DNA of 64,000 bases from GWE2-42-39 sp963662895. Its GTDB lineage: Bacteria > Bacteroidota > Bacteroidia > Bacteroidales > Prolixibacteraceae. The notes beneath the pieces are model-generated. The model was given only the letters and a program-made list of their open reading frames with translations, did no database searches and was not told the origin of the DNA. This document shows, in pieces, positions 1 through 9,823 of this stretch; position 1 is the stretch's first letter; each line of letters begins with the position of its first letter. Location of the stretch: assembly GCA_963662895.1 (NCBI GenBank), contig OY759981.1:62001-126000 (forward strand), read 5' to 3'. The position numbers and the translations under genes are program-made.

Positions 1-896
1 AACTCAGAAAAGAGTACCGCTCAATAAAAAATACATGGGCACTGTCTTCAAAAAATGCAGATGTAACTGAAATAAACATCGAAAGATCATATATGAACCT
101 GAAAACCAGGATCACGAAACAAAGCGATACAATCAGCCGCAGGTTTTATTCTGTTCTTAAATATGCTGCGGTGTTGCTTATTGCTTTCTGGATAGGAAGC
201 TATTCGGATACGATCCGTTACTTTTTGACAGGGAATGCCGAAGGAAATGACCAGACAGAAATAATTGTGCCTCCGGGACAAATCAGTGAAGTGAGATTAC
301 CCGATGGTTCACTTGTCTGGCTTAATTCCGAAACAAAATTGCTGTTTCCTTCCGGCTTTTCGAAACGAACAAGGAATGTGAAACTGGAAGGAGAAGCATA
401 CTTTGAGGTGCGAAAAGGGAAAAAGCGATTTGTGGTTTCAACGAAATCAGGAGATATTACAGTGCTGGGAACTTCGTTCAATGTCTCTGCTTTCAACGAC
501 AGTGAATTTCAAACCACATTAGAAGAAGGAATAATACAGTTTAAAAGCCGTCTGTCAAATGAAAAAATTACCCTTTTACCAGGTCAGCAACTGTTTTTTT
601 TAGGAAAAAACATTAAAATTCAGGAAGTTGAAACCAATAAATATACTTCATGGAGAAAGGGGATAATTGTTTTTGATAAAGAACCATTCCTCAGTGTTAT
701 AAAAAAACTGGAACGCCGTTTTGCTGTGAAAATTCAAATGGAAGATGTACAACTGGGAGAAATCCGTTTCACCGGCAGTATTGAAAATGAAAGTTTACCC
801 GAAGTGATGTCTTATATCAATAAGACAATGCCTGTTCAATATACTTATGATAAAAAACAAAAACTTTTAAAAATAAAACCGATGCAAACAAAATGA
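1..896 (+). CDS. FecR-family anti-sigma factor (5' end outside window)
   Basis: This is a FecR-type regulator that in Bacteroidota usually holds an ECF sigma factor and receives a signal from the STN domain of its partner SusC. The frame is open from base 3 through the first ATG (93) without a stop, and the upstream residues (KNTWALSS...) resemble the cytoplasmic part of FecR proteins, so the gene is cut by the window edge. From the ATG at 93, a membrane segment (YAAVLLIAFWIGSY) comes at about residues 24-40. The FecR domain follows with PPGQ, LPDGSLVWLNS, GEAYFEV and VLGTSFNV motifs, and then a DUF4974-like C-terminus. It lies 100 bp before a SusC with an STN domain, the usual arrangement. 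The sigma factor gene should be just left of the window. Confidence 0.9.
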   Translation, partial: LRKEYRSIKNTWALSSKNADVTEINIERSYMNLKTRITKQSDTISRRFYSVLKYAAVLLIAFWIGSYSDTIRYFLTGNAEGNDQTEIIVPPGQISEVRLPDGSLVWLNSETKLLFPSGFSKRTRNVKLEGEAYFEVRKGKKRFVVSTKSGDITVLGTSFNVSAFNDSEFQTTLEEGIIQFKSRLSNEKITLLPGQQLFFLGKNIKIQEVETNKYTSWRKGIIVFDKEPFLSVIKKLERRFAVKIQMEDVQLGEIRFTGSIENESLPEVMSYINKTMPVQYTYDKKQKLLKIKPMQTK

Positions 897-919
897 AAAA
901 TCTATAGAAGATAAAAAAA

Positions 920-947
920 GGCAGAATCTTGCCCATTCTGCCTTTCG
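920..947 (+). terminator. Hairpin terminator after fecR
   Basis: A perfect 8-bp stem (GGCAGAAT at 920-927, ATTCTGCC at 935-942) with a 7-nt loop lies 24 bp after the fecR stop. The T-tract after it is short and interrupted. It separates fecR from susC, so susC probably has its own, sigma-factor-dependent promoter. Confidence 0.6.
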
Positions 948-996
948 GATTCTTTGACTTAATACGAATCATTAGTTAAATCAAAAAAGCAAACTT

Positions 997-3900
997 ATGA
1001 AAAAAAATCGATGTAGTGATGGCTTTTTGCCATTGTTTTATCAAAACCTAAGGAAGATGAAACTAACAGTAATTCTATTATTCCTCTCCGTTCTGTCGGG
1101 CATTGCGGCCGACACATACTCTCAGACGACAAGACTTACGCTGAAGTACGAAAATGTCCGGGTGGAAGAACTATTAGGCCTGATTGAAGATCAAAGTGAA
1201 TATCGTTTCTTTTACAATGAAGAAGTGAACCTTGAGGAAAGAATTTCGGTCGACATTTCGGATGAAACGATCTTTAATATCCTTGACAAAATTTTTACAG
1301 ACAAGGATATTTCCTATGAAATTATTGGCCGCCAGATTATTCTTTCCAACCATTCTGCCGGACAAGCCCAACAAAAAAAGGTAACAGGGAAAGTAACCGA
1401 TACGTCCGGGGCCCCGTTGCCCGGCGTTACAGCGGTTGTTAAAGGAACTACTATTGGTACTGTTACCGATTTCGACGGAAATTATTCATTGCAGAATGTT
1501 CCTGCAGATGCAACCCTTGTATTTTCATTTGTCGGGATGAAACCCCGGGAAATCAGTGTTGCCGGAAAACAAACCATTGATGTAGTAATGGAAATAGAGG
1601 CCATTGGCATTGAAGAAGTAGTTGCCGTTGGTTATGGAGTACAGAAGAAGTCGGATGTTACAGGAGCATTGGTAAGTGTAAGTTCCGAAAAGTTGGCATC
1701 AAGGCCGGTAACAAATGTTTTTGAAGCGTTGCAGGGCCGGGCAGCCGGTGTTGATATAACTTCGAACGAACGCCCTGGCGAACTTGGGTCCATACACATT
1801 CGCGGGGTACGTTCTTTAATTGACGATAACCCACCATTGTATGTCGTTGACGGGGTTCCTATTATGTCAAAAAGCTCCATCGAAACATTAAACACCCGGG
1901 ATATTGAATCAGTCGACATCCTGAAAGATGCTTCTGCAACTGCTATTTACGGTTCACGTGGTGCAAACGGTGTTATTATTGTTACAACCAAGAAGGGTAA
2001 AGAAGGCCGGTTAGATTTGAATTATTCAGGCACCTTTACCATGTCAAACATAGTAGATAAATCGCCTGCAATGTCAGCAAGCGATTATATTACCTGGAGG
2101 CGCTGGGCATATTACAATTCAAATCCTATTGAATTAGATCCTGAACATGGTTTTGTTCGGGGAGATGAACCTACCTATGATTACGACAAAAAAATTTTTG
2201 GCGGAGCAGGTATGGATGAAACAGCATATAATAATATCATGAGCGGATGGGTCAATAATAGTACCTGGGACGGATCGAAAGTGGTTGATACTGATTGGAC
2301 CGATTTTGTTACACAGACAGCCCTTACCCAGGATCATACCATCAGTGCAAGCGGTGGCACTAAAAATATGAATGCTTATGTTTCTTTTGGATACCTCAAC
2401 AATAAAGGGACGCAAAAAGGACAGGAGTACGAACGCTATACCAGCAAAGTCTCGGTTGACATTACCCCTAAAGAATGGATCCGGTTAGGTGGTAGTATCA
2501 ACGGTTCGTGGAGTGTTCAGGAATATGGATTTTCAAGAACAGGACAGTCCTCAAGCTCAGGGCCGAACTATATTTATGATGCAGCAAAAGCAATTGGCCG
2601 GTTTGCCCTTCCGTACGATGAGAATGGAGACATTATTGACAGACCCGGGAACATGGGAGGAAATGGTTCGGTCTACACTGTTATTGACGAATGGAACAAA
2701 TCGCAGGATCAAAGGCAAATTGCCCGTATTTTGGGAAGTTTCTATGCTTCTGTCGATTTTGGAAAAATACATTCAGCATTAGACGGGTTAACATTTAAAC
2801 TGAATTTCGGGCCTGATTACAGGAACTATCGCCAGGGAATTTATATTGATAACAGTTCAGCTGTCCGGCTTGGTTCAGCAGGCAGTTATGGAAAGCTGTC
2901 AAACCGCCGTGACCTTTCATGGACGCTGGACGAACAACTCGATTATACAAGAACTTTTGATAAACACAAAATCTCGACTACTTTGTTGCATACCTCTTCA
3001 TCGTGGAATACCGAAGAAAGTGCAATGAGTGCAAATAATATCTCTAAAGAATCGTTTAAATGGAATGCAATGGGAAGCGTTGATATTACAGCAACAGAAA
3101 GCGATGCGGACATGTCTTCAGGGCTAACCGAAAGGGCTCTTGAATCGTATATGGCACGTGTTAATTATGCTTTCAACGAAAGGTACCTTCTTACCGTTAC
3201 AGGCCGCTGGGACGGGGCATCGCAATTGTCGGACGGGCATAAATGGGATTTCTTTCCCTCGGTCTCTATGGCATGGAGGATCGAGCAGGAAGATTTTATG
3301 AAATCTGTTTCTGCGATTAACCAGCTAAAAGTCCGTTTTGGCGTTGGAACAACCGGCAACTCGGCGGTCAAACCTTATGATACACTGGGAGGGATTGCTT
3401 CATTTTATGTACCGTTTGGCACAGGAGGAGGCAATACGCTCGGTTATACCACCAACGAGCCTTACTATACTAAGCCGAAAAATTTCAATAAAATGGCGAA
3501 CAAGGGACTTGGCTGGGAAAAAACAACACAATATAACCTTGGCGTAGATTACAGTTTGTTTGACAACAGGGTCTACGGAGCCCTTGATCTTTACAAATCA
3601 AATACAGACGATTTGCTTATGAACATGAAAATACCAACCATTTCAGGTTATGCTTCTACTTTGGCTAACATAGGAAAAACGAAAAACCATGGGATTGATA
3701 TCACGTTGAATGTTGTCCCGGTCAGAAGGCCAAATATTACATGGGATTTAGGCATCAACACTGCATTCCAGAAAGACGAGATCGTTGAGTTGGCATACGG
3801 AAAACAGGATATGGTTGACAATGACTGGTTTATCGGGGAATCATTGAATGTTTTCTACGGATATCAATGTGATGGACTGTGGCAAGAATCGGACGCAACA

Positions 3901-4482
3901 GAAATGGCAAAATTCAATGCCAACGGGCATGACTTTGAAGCAGGGATGGTTAAACCGGTTGACCAGGATGATAACTATACCATCAATGAAGACGACCGTG
4001 TCGTATTAGGGCAGAAAACCCCAAAGTGGACATTGGGCATCAACAGTACAGTTACATTTTTAAAAGATTTTGAATTTTCGTTTATGATGGTTGGCCGTAT
4101 GGGATACATGGTAAGTACCGGCGGCGAAGGCCAGTTAGGCCTGTTCCAGCAACGCGAAATCGATTACTGGACCCCTTCCAATACGGATGCCAAATGGCAG
4201 AAACCTATTTTAAGCACATCAGGGGGCGATGATTATGCTTCTCTTCTGGGCTTCAAAGATGCTTCTTTCATTAAAATGAGGAATATCTCGTTGGGGTATA
4301 ATATCCCTTCAAATGCCTGCAATAAAGTGGGGATCAGGAATGCTAAAATCTATGTGCAGGCACAAAATCCTTTTACTGTTTATTCTTCTGTCGATTGGCT
4401 GGATCTTGATTTTGGTTCTTCTACAACAACTTACTCAACATTTAACAGAAGCTGGGTAGTGGGAATAAACATAGGTTTCTAA
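997..4482 (+). CDS. SusC/RagA TonB-linked outer membrane receptor with STN domain
   Basis: This outer-membrane TonB-dependent transporter imports oligosaccharides together with the SusD-like lipoprotein that follows 29 bp downstream. The 1161-residue protein starts with a long SusC-type signal region (MKLTVILLFLSVLSGIAA from residue 20). Next come an STN signalling domain (about 44-116, ending GRQIILS), a carboxypeptidase-regulatory-like domain (about 129-200, KVTGKVTDTSGAPLPGVT) and the TonB plug (VAVGYG, then LYVVDGVPI, DATAIYGSRGANGVI). The beta-barrel ends in the terminal aromatic residue of VVGINIGF. The STN domain and the upstream fecR indicate trans-envelope ECF-sigma control. Given the enzymes downstream, the substrate is probably a rhamnogalacturonan oligosaccharide. 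Confidence 0.95.
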   Translation: MKKNRCSDGFLPLFYQNLRKMKLTVILLFLSVLSGIAADTYSQTTRLTLKYENVRVEELLGLIEDQSEYRFFYNEEVNLEERISVDISDETIFNILDKIFTDKDISYEIIGRQIILSNHSAGQAQQKKVTGKVTDTSGAPLPGVTAVVKGTTIGTVTDFDGNYSLQNVPADATLVFSFVGMKPREISVAGKQTIDVVMEIEAIGIEEVVAVGYGVQKKSDVTGALVSVSSEKLASRPVTNVFEALQGRAAGVDITSNERPGELGSIHIRGVRSLIDDNPPLYVVDGVPIMSKSSIETLNTRDIESVDILKDASATAIYGSRGANGVIIVTTKKGKEGRLDLNYSGTFTMSNIVDKSPAMSASDYITWRRWAYYNSNPIELDPEHGFVRGDEPTYDYDKKIFGGAGMDETAYNNIMSGWVNNSTWDGSKVVDTDWTDFVTQTALTQDHTISASGGTKNMNAYVSFGYLNNKGTQKGQEYERYTSKVSVDITPKEWIRLGGSINGSWSVQEYGFSRTGQSSSSGPNYIYDAAKAIGRFALPYDENGDIIDRPGNMGGNGSVYTVIDEWNKSQDQRQIARILGSFYASVDFGKIHSALDGLTFKLNFGPDYRNYRQGIYIDNSSAVRLGSAGSYGKLSNRRDLSWTLDEQLDYTRTFDKHKISTTLLHTSSSWNTEESAMSANNISKESFKWNAMGSVDITATESDADMSSGLTERALESYMARVNYAFNERYLLTVTGRWDGASQLSDGHKWDFFPSVSMAWRIEQEDFMKSVSAINQLKVRFGVGTTGNSAVKPYDTLGGIASFYVPFGTGGGNTLGYTTNEPYYTKPKNFNKMANKGLGWEKTTQYNLGVDYSLFDNRVYGALDLYKSNTDDLLMNMKIPTISGYASTLANIGKTKNHGIDITLNVVPVRRPNITWDLGINTAFQKDEIVELAYGKQDMVDNDWFIGESLNVFYGYQCDGLWQESDATEMAKFNANGHDFEAGMVKPVDQDDNYTINEDDRVVLGQKTPKWTLGINSTVTFLKDFEFSFMMVGRMGYMVSTGGEGQLGLFQQREIDYWTPSNTDAKWQKPILSTSGGDDYASLLGFKDASFIKMRNISLGYNIPSNACNKVGIRNAKIYVQAQNPFTVYSSVDWLDLDFGSSTTTYSTFNRSWVVGINIGF

Positions 4483-4511
4483 ACTTTTCATCTTATAAAA
4501 AATAAAAAGCA

Positions 4512-6563
4512 ATGAAAAAGAATAATATAATTATAAGCTTGTTTGCGTTGGGCTTACTATTAATTACTTCATGTAGTGAAGATTTTCTGAAAGAAGATTT
4601 AACTACACAATACAGCACGCAATATTTCGAAACACAGGAAGGCCTTGAAGGGCTGGCTGTAGCCTTGTATGGAAATTTACGTTGGCATTTCGGCTATGAA
4701 TGGGCATACGGTGTAACACAATATGGCTGCGATGAATTTACCACGGCAAGCGATTTGACAAACGAACCATGGAATACTTACGACAGCCGTTTGGGGCCTG
4801 TCGGGGCAACAACAGCTACCGGTGCAGCCAACAAAAACTGCACAGCTCCTGAAGCCCTGTGGGACCAACTGTATTTTGGCATAGCATCGGCCAACACGCT
4901 TATTGCGAACCAGGAATATTTTACGGATGAAAGCAGTAAAAAAAGGTGCCTTGGTGAAGCCTATTTCCTGCGTGGGTATAATTATTACCGTTTAACTGCC
5001 CAATATGGTGCGGTTGTCCTCCAAACCGAACCAGTGGAAGGAGTAGTCCGCAACTATACCCGTTCTACCGAAGAAGAATGCTGGGCTCAGGCAATTTCCG
5101 ACCTGGAAAATGCCTACAGCTTATTGGACGAAACCATTTCACGTGGTGTCGGCACATGGACGAAATCAACCGCAGCACATTTCCTGGCCAAAGCACTTTT
5201 GTTCCGTTGTTCCGAACGTAATGATTCATGGAACAGCTCGTATATAGATACAGACCTTGCCACGATAATTACCCTGTGCGATTATGTAATTGCCAACCAT
5301 CCGCTTGTTTCCGATTATAACGACCTTTATGCAAACTGGACGGATATTGATTGTGCCATTGAAGGTAGTTCGGAAGTATTGCTTGCTGCTTTATACAATG
5401 GCGATTCAAGCACCGATGGCCGTTACGGGAACCGTTCTTACAACTATCTGAACTGCCAGTGGCAAACAGGTAGTGCCAAATGGGTACAAAGAGGCGTATG
5501 GATCGGAGGAATGGAATTCCAGCGTTGCCGGCCTACAGAATACAACTACTCCGTCTTCGACAATGTGAACGATGCACGTATGTGGAAATCATTTAAAACT
5601 ATTTTCGGCTGTACGCAAATCGTAAGCAGTTCCTTAAACGAATCAATGGGCGATGCTAAAATCCAACCGGGCGACATTGGTATCATGTTCATCCTGAATA
5701 AGAAAAGCGACCACCGTTTCGATAGCCAGGCTGATCAGTTTGGAACAACTGCAAGCTCAAAAAACAGTACATTTATTAATCCTGAAACAGGAAAATGGAT
5801 CCCCTGTGTTTTTCCGTTGTATTTAAACGGAGAATTTGTCGGCGATCAGTATGGATCAACCGGAAACCCTGTTACCAGCAATTTCTGGCCCGGGCTTAAC
5901 AAAACAGAAGACGGATCGCGTACCGCAGAAAAAGGAAACGCCCATCGTGATGTAACAATGGCCCGTACCGGTGAGACCTATCTTGTAAAAGCCGAAGCAC
6001 TTGTCCGTCAGGGAAAATACCAGGACGCAATAAATGTAGTTAATATCCTTCGCGCCAGGGCTGAATGGAAAAGCGGAGAAGACCGCAGGGCTTATACCGA
6101 TGGTTCAAAAGCGTTTGTAAATAACTCGCTAAACGAAAATGATTATGCTGAAAGATACAATAATGCCAATTTGTGGATCAACTCGTACTATATCTCAACA
6201 GGCATTGACGAAACAACAGAAGCATCGAACCTGCAAATAACAAGCTATGGAGCATTGCCTGACGAAGATGAAGCAATTTTATCTGAACTTGGCGTTAGCG
6301 GGGATTATGACCGGATGCTTCATTTTATACTGAATGAACGTACCCGCGAATTGGACGGGGAATGGTTACGCTGGGAAGACCTCAGCCGCACAAAAACATT
6401 AGTTTTGCGTGCCAGGACTTTTAACAGCAGGGCGGCTGGCAATATCGACGACCACCATAACCTTCGACCAATCCCTCAATCGTTTATTGACGGACTGTTG
6501 AACGAAGACGGGACAAACCTTACCGATGAACAACAAAAAGCGATGCAGAATGACGGATATTAA
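4512..6563 (+). CDS. SusD/RagB-family glycan-binding lipoprotein
   Basis: This surface lipoprotein caps the SusC channel and binds the glycan. It begins with a lipoprotein signal (MKKNNIIISLFALGLLLITSC; Cys21), followed by the typical SusD start SEDFLKEDLT. TPR-like helices contain LGEAYFLRGYNYYRL and the late conserved segment ILNERTRELDGEWLRWEDLSRT, both signatures of the RagB/SusD family. At 683 residues it is longer than most SusD proteins (about 500-600). It is the second gene of the susC-susD pair. A MITE-like inverted repeat begins 10 bp after its stop and separates it from the GH2 gene. Confidence 0.95.
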   Translation: MKKNNIIISLFALGLLLITSCSEDFLKEDLTTQYSTQYFETQEGLEGLAVALYGNLRWHFGYEWAYGVTQYGCDEFTTASDLTNEPWNTYDSRLGPVGATTATGAANKNCTAPEALWDQLYFGIASANTLIANQEYFTDESSKKRCLGEAYFLRGYNYYRLTAQYGAVVLQTEPVEGVVRNYTRSTEEECWAQAISDLENAYSLLDETISRGVGTWTKSTAAHFLAKALLFRCSERNDSWNSSYIDTDLATIITLCDYVIANHPLVSDYNDLYANWTDIDCAIEGSSEVLLAALYNGDSSTDGRYGNRSYNYLNCQWQTGSAKWVQRGVWIGGMEFQRCRPTEYNYSVFDNVNDARMWKSFKTIFGCTQIVSSSLNESMGDAKIQPGDIGIMFILNKKSDHRFDSQADQFGTTASSKNSTFINPETGKWIPCVFPLYLNGEFVGDQYGSTGNPVTSNFWPGLNKTEDGSRTAEKGNAHRDVTMARTGETYLVKAEALVRQGKYQDAINVVNILRARAEWKSGEDRRAYTDGSKAFVNNSLNENDYAERYNNANLWINSYYISTGIDETTEASNLQITSYGALPDEDEAILSELGVSGDYDRMLHFILNERTRELDGEWLRWEDLSRTKTLVLRARTFNSRAAGNIDDHHNLRPIPQSFIDGLLNEDGTNLTDEQQKAMQNDGY

Positions 6564-6573
6564 GGGATAAAAA

Positions 6574-6745
6574 ATAAAAAGATGAAGCTGTTCAAAAAAT
6601 AAGATCATTAGAGTTTTCTACTCTGTGCAAACTCTGTGAAAAAATCTGTCAACTCTATGGTTCGATTATTTATATTTTACCACAGAGTGCCACGGGAAAT
6701 AAACACAGAGGGTCACAGAGTTTTTGAACAGCCTCATCTTTTTAT
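6574..6745. repeat. MITE-like inverted-repeat element
   Basis: The ends are 25-bp inverted repeats with one mismatch: 6574-6598 and 6721-6745, sharing GATGARGCTGTTCAAAAA. Inside, further complementary stretches (CTCTGTGCAAACTCTGTG on the left, CACAGAGGGTCACAGAG on the right) extend the symmetry, so the transcript would fold into a long hairpin. No transposase is encoded. A 66-codon reading frame over it is treated as chance. Confidence 0.7.
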
Positions 6746-6836
6746 TGAAAATTTCTATCAATTATTCTTCAAAAAAACCATGTTGATAATGCTTATATTG
6801 ACATGGTTTTCATCATTTCTGCTCAAAATAAAATAA

Positions 6837-9749
6837 ATGATCATGAACCAAATAACCCGTATTATTACAATTATCCTGTTGTTTACAGTGAGTTCCGTTT
6901 GGGCTGAACCGGAGAAAAAAGAAGTGAAATATTTATCAGGGACAGATAACGAAAATACCGTGGCCTGGGATTTTTTCTGTACCAGTGGGCGAAAAAGCGG
7001 AAAGTGGACAACGATACAGGTACCCTCGCAATGGGAGCAACAGGGATTTGGCGAATACGATTACGGGCGCGATTACCGTACCTGCGGAAAGAAATTTGAA
7101 TTTTCAAAAGAAAGCGGCATTTATAAATATCGGTTTACTGTTCCGGCTGACTGGAAAAACAAAGAAGTGTTTATTGTTTTTGAAGGCTCGATGACCGATA
7201 CCGAAGTGAAAATTAACGGGCAACTGGCCGGGCCTGTGCATCAGGGCGCATTTTACCGCTTCCGCTACGATGTTACCGGCATACTTAAGGCTAACGAAGA
7301 AAACGAACTGGAAGTAACTGTACACAAATGGTCGGCAAATAATTCGGTAAATCGCGCCGAGCGTTATGCCGACTACTGGATTTTTGGCGGGATTTTCCGC
7401 CCGGTTTATCTCGAAGCTGTCCCCAGAACTTACCTCGACAGGGTGGCCATAAATGCACAGGCCGATGGCTCTTTTCAAATGGAAACCTTCCCGGTAAATA
7501 TAAAAAACGGGCAGCATATTATAGCTGAAATAACCGATGCTGAAGGAACTGTAGTTAAAACATGCGAAACAAAAGTGACAAACGGCGACTCGTTGGTTCT
7601 TTTGTCGTGCAGGGTGACCAGCCCCAAAACATGGACGGCTGAAACGCCCAATCTGTATTCTGTCAAAGTCACCCTGAAAGATAAAAATGAAGATTTATTT
7701 GAACTGGAACAGAAATTTGGTTTTCGGACCATTGAAATCCGGAAAGGCGATGGTGTTTACCTGAACGGTGTAAAAATAAAAATGAAGGGCATAAACCACC
7801 ATGTGTTTTGGCCCGAAACCGGGCGTTGTGTAAACCCTGAAATCGATTTGAAAGATATACGCCTGATTCAATCAATGAACATGAATGCTGTGCGTTGTTC
7901 TCATTATCCGCCCGACCAAAGTTTCCTGAATTATTGCGATTCGCTGGGATTATATGTGCTGGACGAACTGGCCGGCTGGCAAAATGCTTACGATACAGAA
8001 GTTGGGGGCAAACTGGTGCGCGAAATGGTAATCCGCGATGTAAACCATCCCTCTGTTATTTTTTGGAGTAATGGGAATGAAGGCGGGACCAATAAGGAGC
8101 TGGATGATGATTTTGCCATATACGATCCATCAGACCGTCCCGTAATTCATGCGCATCACAGGCCAGGCAACGATTTTAACGGCATTGATTGCAACCACTA
8201 CGAAAATTATTATAGTTCGGAAAAAATACTTGCAGATAGTTTGATCTATATGCCTACCGAGTTTTTACATTCGCAGGACGATGGTGGCGGTGGCGCCGGT
8301 TTGTCTGATTTCTGGGAATTGTTTTGGAAATCGAAACGTTCTGCCGGTGGTTTTATCTGGGTTTTTGCCGATGAGGGAGTCGTTCGTACCGACCTTGACG
8401 GGGTGATTGACGTCAACCGGGTAAATGCCCCCGACGGGGTACTGGGCCCGCACCGCGAAAAAGAAGGCAGTTTTTATGCCATCCGCGAAATATATTGCCC
8501 GGTAAAAATCGCAATGAAAAAATTACCCGGTGATTTCGACGGAACGATTCCACTTGAAAACCGCTATCATTTTACCAATCTGAAAAAGATTCGTTTTCAA
8601 TGGCAACTGGTAAATTTTAGTTTACCGCAACAAAGGGAGGCCAGCCACACAGTTTTTGAACAAGGTGGAACATTGAGCCCCGATATTGCTCCTGTACAAA
8701 AAGGAAATTTAAAATTAAACCTGCCTGCAACCTTTAAACAATATGATGCCCTTTATCTACAGGCTTTCGACCGTAATAACAACGAAATTTATTGCTGGAG
8801 CTGGAAAATCGACGGAAACGTAAAAACAGTATCAAAACTGGTAGAAAAATCATTGGGCGACAAAGAAAAAACACGCCTGAAAGAATTGAAAGAACTGGGA
8901 ATTGAAGCAGATAATATCTTGCCCATTGAACATCAGGCTGGCGACAATAAGATTAATTCGAAAGTGGAAGTAACAGAAAACGACTCTGTTCTTACCATGA
9001 AAGCATCGGGGATAGCTGTTTCTTTCAGCAAAACCGATGGTACTATCCAAAAGGTACAAAACGATTTTGGCTTGCCGCTCCCGTTCTCGAACGGCCCTGT
9101 TTTAGTAAGCGGCAAAACAAAACTAACAGGTATTTCACAGGAAGAAGGAACGAATGGGCATACCGTAAAAATGTCCTGTTCTGGCAATCTGAAATCCGTA
9201 ACATGGACGATGTACAATAGTGGCTGGCTGCAAATGGATTATGAATACAAAGCAGAAGGGAAACAATATTTTACCGGAATTAGTTTCAATTTTCCGGAAT
9301 CGGATATTATCGGTGTTAAATGGTTGGGCAACGGGCCGTCACATGTTTGGAAAAACCGTTTACAAGGAGGGAAACTTGATGTTTTCGAGCGTCTTTACAA
9401 CAATATCCTGCCCGGGGACAATTCATGGGAACATCCCCGGTTTAAAGGATATTATGCCAATGTAACATGGATGCTGTTCAATACAGTTGACGGTAAATTT
9501 ACCGTCGTAGCAAAAGATGATGATTTGTTTGTGCGGCTTTTCGGTTTTTACGGACTTTCCGGCCCTGAAAATTATCCTCCGTTACCGGCGGGCGATATTT
9601 CGTTCCTTGACGGTATTCCGCCAATCGGGACCAAACTGGCTATGGGGATCAGTAACGACACCTGGAACCTTGGCCCTGAAGGTGAGTTAAACACAATGGT
9701 TCTTCCGGTAAAACGAACGCTTTACTTTTATTTCGGATTGCAACATTAA
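6837..9749 (+). CDS. Glycoside hydrolase family 2 protein (beta-galactosidase-like)
   Basis: This is an exported retaining glycosidase of the GH2 family. A signal peptide (TRIITIILLFTVSSVWA) is followed by the jelly-roll sugar-binding domain (about 45-205; EVKINGQLAGPVHQGAFYRF), an Ig-like domain (about 205-300), and the TIM barrel from KGINHHVFWPETGR onward. E415 in SNGNEGG is the expected acid/base and E475 in MPTEF is a candidate nucleophile. A long C-terminal beta-rich part ends near residue 970. Members of this family in rhamnogalacturonan loci remove galactose or other side-chain sugars, but specificity cannot be read from sequence here. An alternative ATG lies two codons downstream of the chosen one. 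Confidence 0.9.
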   Translation: MIMNQITRIITIILLFTVSSVWAEPEKKEVKYLSGTDNENTVAWDFFCTSGRKSGKWTTIQVPSQWEQQGFGEYDYGRDYRTCGKKFEFSKESGIYKYRFTVPADWKNKEVFIVFEGSMTDTEVKINGQLAGPVHQGAFYRFRYDVTGILKANEENELEVTVHKWSANNSVNRAERYADYWIFGGIFRPVYLEAVPRTYLDRVAINAQADGSFQMETFPVNIKNGQHIIAEITDAEGTVVKTCETKVTNGDSLVLLSCRVTSPKTWTAETPNLYSVKVTLKDKNEDLFELEQKFGFRTIEIRKGDGVYLNGVKIKMKGINHHVFWPETGRCVNPEIDLKDIRLIQSMNMNAVRCSHYPPDQSFLNYCDSLGLYVLDELAGWQNAYDTEVGGKLVREMVIRDVNHPSVIFWSNGNEGGTNKELDDDFAIYDPSDRPVIHAHHRPGNDFNGIDCNHYENYYSSEKILADSLIYMPTEFLHSQDDGGGGAGLSDFWELFWKSKRSAGGFIWVFADEGVVRTDLDGVIDVNRVNAPDGVLGPHREKEGSFYAIREIYCPVKIAMKKLPGDFDGTIPLENRYHFTNLKKIRFQWQLVNFSLPQQREASHTVFEQGGTLSPDIAPVQKGNLKLNLPATFKQYDALYLQAFDRNNNEIYCWSWKIDGNVKTVSKLVEKSLGDKEKTRLKELKELGIEADNILPIEHQAGDNKINSKVEVTENDSVLTMKASGIAVSFSKTDGTIQKVQNDFGLPLPFSNGPVLVSGKTKLTGISQEEGTNGHTVKMSCSGNLKSVTWTMYNSGWLQMDYEYKAEGKQYFTGISFNFPESDIIGVKWLGNGPSHVWKNRLQGGKLDVFERLYNNILPGDNSWEHPRFKGYYANVTWMLFNTVDGKFTVVAKDDDLFVRLFGFYGLSGPENYPPLPAGDISFLDGIPPIGTKLAMGISNDTWNLGPEGELNTMVLPVKRTLYFYFGLQH

Positions 9750-9823
9750 AACAAGATTCACACAGAAGAAAATGCATATACGGCGCAGGTTTACACAAAA
9801 GATAACTCTTAAAATAACACATA

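Noticed and set aside
6636..6836. A 66-codon frame between susD and GH2
   Set aside because: Its first half lies inside the inverted-repeat element and it has no family resemblance.
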